Part shown: piece after piece, positions 62,249 to 64,000 of the stretch
Layout: each line of letters begins with the position of its first letter
Numbering within the stretch: position 1 is the first letter of the stretch
NCBI GenBank assembly: GCA_963794655.1
Contig: CAWCEV010000008.1
Coordinates: forward strand, 868,001 to 932,000
Reading direction: 5' to 3'
From: Roseiarcus sp963794655
Lineage (GTDB): Bacteria > Pseudomonadota > Alphaproteobacteria > Rhizobiales > Beijerinckiaceae
DNA: 64,000 nt
Made by a program: the position numbers and the translations under genes
Notes under the pieces: model-generated
What the model was told of the DNA's origin: nothing
Database searches by the model: none
The model's input: the letters and a program-made list of their open reading frames with translations, nothing else

Positions 62249-63394
62249 GTGGATCGAACCTGACAGTTGAATCCCGGATGGGATTCCCTCTGGGATTTCG
62301 GCGTGCGAGTCTGCGTGATGCGCGCAGGAAAATCCCTTTCGGTTTCGTCTGCCGATATTTGTCGGCTCAAAGCCCTGGTTCGTGACCGCAACGCGCCGCA
62401 GAAGCAGGTCTGGCGGGCCGAGATCGTGCTGCTTACGGCCGATGGTGTCGGCACGAACGAGATCATGCGGCGAACCGGCAAGTCCAAGACCTGCGTATGG
62501 CGCTGGCAAGAACGCTTTATCGAGGCGGGGTTCGACGGGTTGCTCCGCGACAAGACGCGTCCCTCGCGCATCCCACCGCTGAGCGCCGGGGCCGCCGAGC
62601 GCGTCGTCGCGCTGACACTTGGCGAACCGCCTGGCGAGACGACCCACTGGACCGGCTTGTTGATGGCGAAGGCGGCGGGGCTCAGCGTCAGCTCGGTTCA
62701 ACGTATCTGGCGCAAGCACGGCCTCCAGCCGCACCGGATGCGCCAGTTCAAGCTGTCCAACGATCCGCGCTTCGTCGACAAATTGCGCGACGTCGTCGGG
62801 CTCTATGTCGATCCGCCCGCGCACGCCATCGTCCTGTCGGTCGACGAGAAGAGCCAGATTCAGGCGCTGGACCGCACCCAGCCCGGACTGCCGCTGAAGA
62901 AGGGCCGCGCCGGAACGATGACACACGACTACGAGCGGCACGGAACGACGACGCTGTTCGCCGCGATGAACGTCCTCGACGGCACGGTGATCGGCCGCAA
63001 CATGCAGCGCCATCGCCATCAGGAGTTCATCCGCTTCCTCAATATCGTCGAAAGACAGGTTCCTGCGGGGAAGACGATCCACGCCATCATCGACAACTAC
63101 GCCGCCCACAAGCATCCCAATGTCCGCCGATGGCTCGAACGCAATCCGCGATGGACATTCCACTTCACGCCGACGTCCGCTTCCTGGCTCAACGCGGTCG
63201 AGGGCTTCTTCGCCACTCTCACAAAGCGCAGGCTCAAGCGAGGCGTCTTCCGGTCCGTCACCGATCTGCAAGCCGCGATCAACCGCTTCCTCGAAGAGCA
63301 CAATCAGCAGTCCAGGCCCTTCACATGGACCGCAGACCCGGACAAAATCATCGCCGCCGTCAGGCGCGGGCATCAAGTGTTAGATTCGATCCAC
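62249..63394 (+). mobile_element. Complete IS630-family insertion sequence
   Basis: The element is 1146 bp long. Terminal inverted repeats of about 27 bp (62249-62275 and 63368-63394) match at 22 positions and begin GTGGATCGAA at both ends. Both ends are flanked by TA (62247-62248 and 63395-63396), the target duplication of IS630/mariner elements. One transposase gene fills it. Confidence 0.9.
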
Positions 63395-63397
63395 TAG
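62318..63397 (+). CDS. IS630-family transposase
   Basis: About 359 residues. An N-terminal helix-turn-helix region (VLLTADGVGTNEIMRRTGKSKTCVWRWQERF, then VSSVQRIWRKHGLQPHR) precedes a DDE domain with LSVDEKSQIQALDR, IIDNYAAHKHP and WLNAVEGFFATL. All catalytic residues are present, so the enzyme looks active. The last sense codon CAC ends the element; the stop TAG is formed by the target-site TA and the next host base. The ATG at 62318 is preferred to a TTG at 62267. Confidence 0.92.
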   Translation: MRAGKSLSVSSADICRLKALVRDRNAPQKQVWRAEIVLLTADGVGTNEIMRRTGKSKTCVWRWQERFIEAGFDGLLRDKTRPSRIPPLSAGAAERVVALTLGEPPGETTHWTGLLMAKAAGLSVSSVQRIWRKHGLQPHRMRQFKLSNDPRFVDKLRDVVGLYVDPPAHAIVLSVDEKSQIQALDRTQPGLPLKKGRAGTMTHDYERHGTTTLFAAMNVLDGTVIGRNMQRHRHQEFIRFLNIVERQVPAGKTIHAIIDNYAAHKHPNVRRWLERNPRWTFHFTPTSASWLNAVEGFFATLTKRRLKRGVFRSVTDLQAAINRFLEEHNQQSRPFTWTADPDKIIAAVRRGHQVLDSIH

Positions 63398-63890
63398 GAG
63401 CCCCGGTTGGCCGACGGGCAAACTCTTCGACGCCTAATCTAAGCCTCTGCCCGGCCGCACGACGCGAACAAGATCGCCCTCGTTAACCCCGCCGCTATCC
63501 ACACGGCGCTTTCGCTCAATCAGTCAGTGACTCCTTCGTCACTATATCGCGTGGGCGTCTGACTTCGGCGGCGATGATCATCCCCGAATCTCCCTTCGGT
63601 CTGCTTCTCGGGGGCCAAAAGGCGTAAAGAATCAACTCCTTTTGGGCGATGGCGCCGAAGCCGAAAACAGAAGTAGTCTTGGACAGAAGACTTCTGGAGA
63701 AGGGGTTCGATATTCATTCTGTCGCGTCGCATCGCGCCGTCGTCGAGGTGTCGCAGCCTGGATTCGCTGCGCCCCGCCTCAGTGGCGCTGCCCGTGCCGG
63801 CATGGCGAGCCCCCTCTAATGGCGTTCAGCCAGCCGCGCCCACCTTGCTGCGAAATATCGACAACGTAATCATCAGTATTGGAGATAGTA
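63398..63890. other. Gene-free stretch right of IS630
   Basis: About 490 bp in which no gene is recognised. It should hold the promoter of the epimerase gene that starts at 63891. Confidence 0.4.
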
Positions 63891-64000
63891 ATGAGAACTG
63901 CATTGGTCTGCGGCGCTGGCGGCTTCATTGGAGGCCATCTTGTAAAGCGCCTTAAAGAAGGTGGATTGTGGGTTCGAGGTGTCGATCTAAAGAACCACGA
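63891..64000 (+). CDS. NAD-dependent sugar-nucleotide epimerase (partial, runs off the window)
   Basis: The first 36 residues are visible. MRTALVCGAGGFIGGHLVKRL is the NAD-binding GxxGxxG motif of short-chain epimerases, and EGGLWVRGVDLKNH resembles GDP-mannose 3,5-epimerase. GGAG precedes the ATG by 7 bases. It probably supplies a sugar nucleotide to the polysaccharide genes at its left. The gene continues beyond 64000. Confidence 0.8.
   Translation, partial: MRTALVCGAGGFIGGHLVKRLKEGGLWVRGVDLKNH

Noticed and set aside
54321..64000. Possible attachment-site repeat of the tRNA-Leu 3' end
   Set aside because: No second copy of the tRNA 3' segment was found in the window, so no att site is claimed.
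1..64000. CRISPR array or Cas genes
   Set aside because: No regularly spaced repeats of 25-40 bp and no Cas-like protein were seen; the only array has 10-bp units.

Overview
The window looks like chromosomal DNA of an alphaproteobacterium of the order Hyphomicrobiales, most likely a methylotroph-like lineage (Beijerinckiaceae, Methylobacteriaceae or Methylocystaceae type). The reasons are the high GC content and codon use, an MbfA-type iron exporter, the motB-motC-fliK arrangement of rhizobial flagellar clusters, a pqqBCDE cluster, and a lanmodulin-like EF-hand protein. The identification rests on protein motifs read by eye; no database search was possible.

Layout. 0.1-13.1 kb: mixed catabolic genes. 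These are a tannase/feruloyl esterase-family enzyme, a cyanuric acid amidohydrolase/barbiturase-family enzyme, mbfA, proB, a CLC channel, a feruloyl-CoA synthetase, an autoregulated arsR-SRPBCC-DUF899-DUF899 operon ending in a small membrane protein, and a crotonase. 13.3-21.6 kb: one minus-strand unit for methylated glycines (dimethylglycine/sarcosine dehydrogenase, a TetR regulator and heterotetrameric sarcosine oxidase soxBDAG) with an IsdG-type monooxygenase inserted between soxB and soxD. 22.1-28.1 kb: an exopolysaccharide export module (outer-membrane barrel, OPX lipoprotein-like exporter, Wzz/GumC co-polymerase, a BY-kinase-like protein without P-loop lysines, a glycosyltransferase-like membrane protein). 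28.1-30.9 kb: cysG-mrp-DUF971.

31.4-41.9 kb is the most interesting part. A divergent two-component pair is followed by a TonB-dependent receptor. Then comes a tightly packed run: lanmodulin-like protein, exbB, exbD, tonB, pqqB, pqqC, pqqD, pqqE. Read together this is a plausible lanthanide-acquisition and PQQ-cofactor locus that would serve lanthanide/PQQ-dependent (XoxF-type) alcohol dehydrogenases. The metal specificity is inferred from the EF-hand protein. pqqB carries a +1 frameshift, and pqqA is not in the window.

42-50.3 kb: flagellar genes on the minus strand (fliF, also with a +1 frameshift, then a fliH-like gene, motB, motC, fliK and a lytic transglycosylase) and a divergent flagellin gene. 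50.5-54.1 kb: branched-chain 2-oxoacid dehydrogenase E1 alpha, E1 beta and E2. From tRNA-Leu(CAG) at 54.24 kb to the right edge the character changes to an accessory, island-like region. It has a decayed IS3-type transposase, an acyltransferase, a flippase, two family-4 glycosyltransferases, a Hint-domain protein, a complete IS630 element, and the start of a sugar-nucleotide epimerase. Its content is surface-polysaccharide synthesis, with longer gaps between genes.
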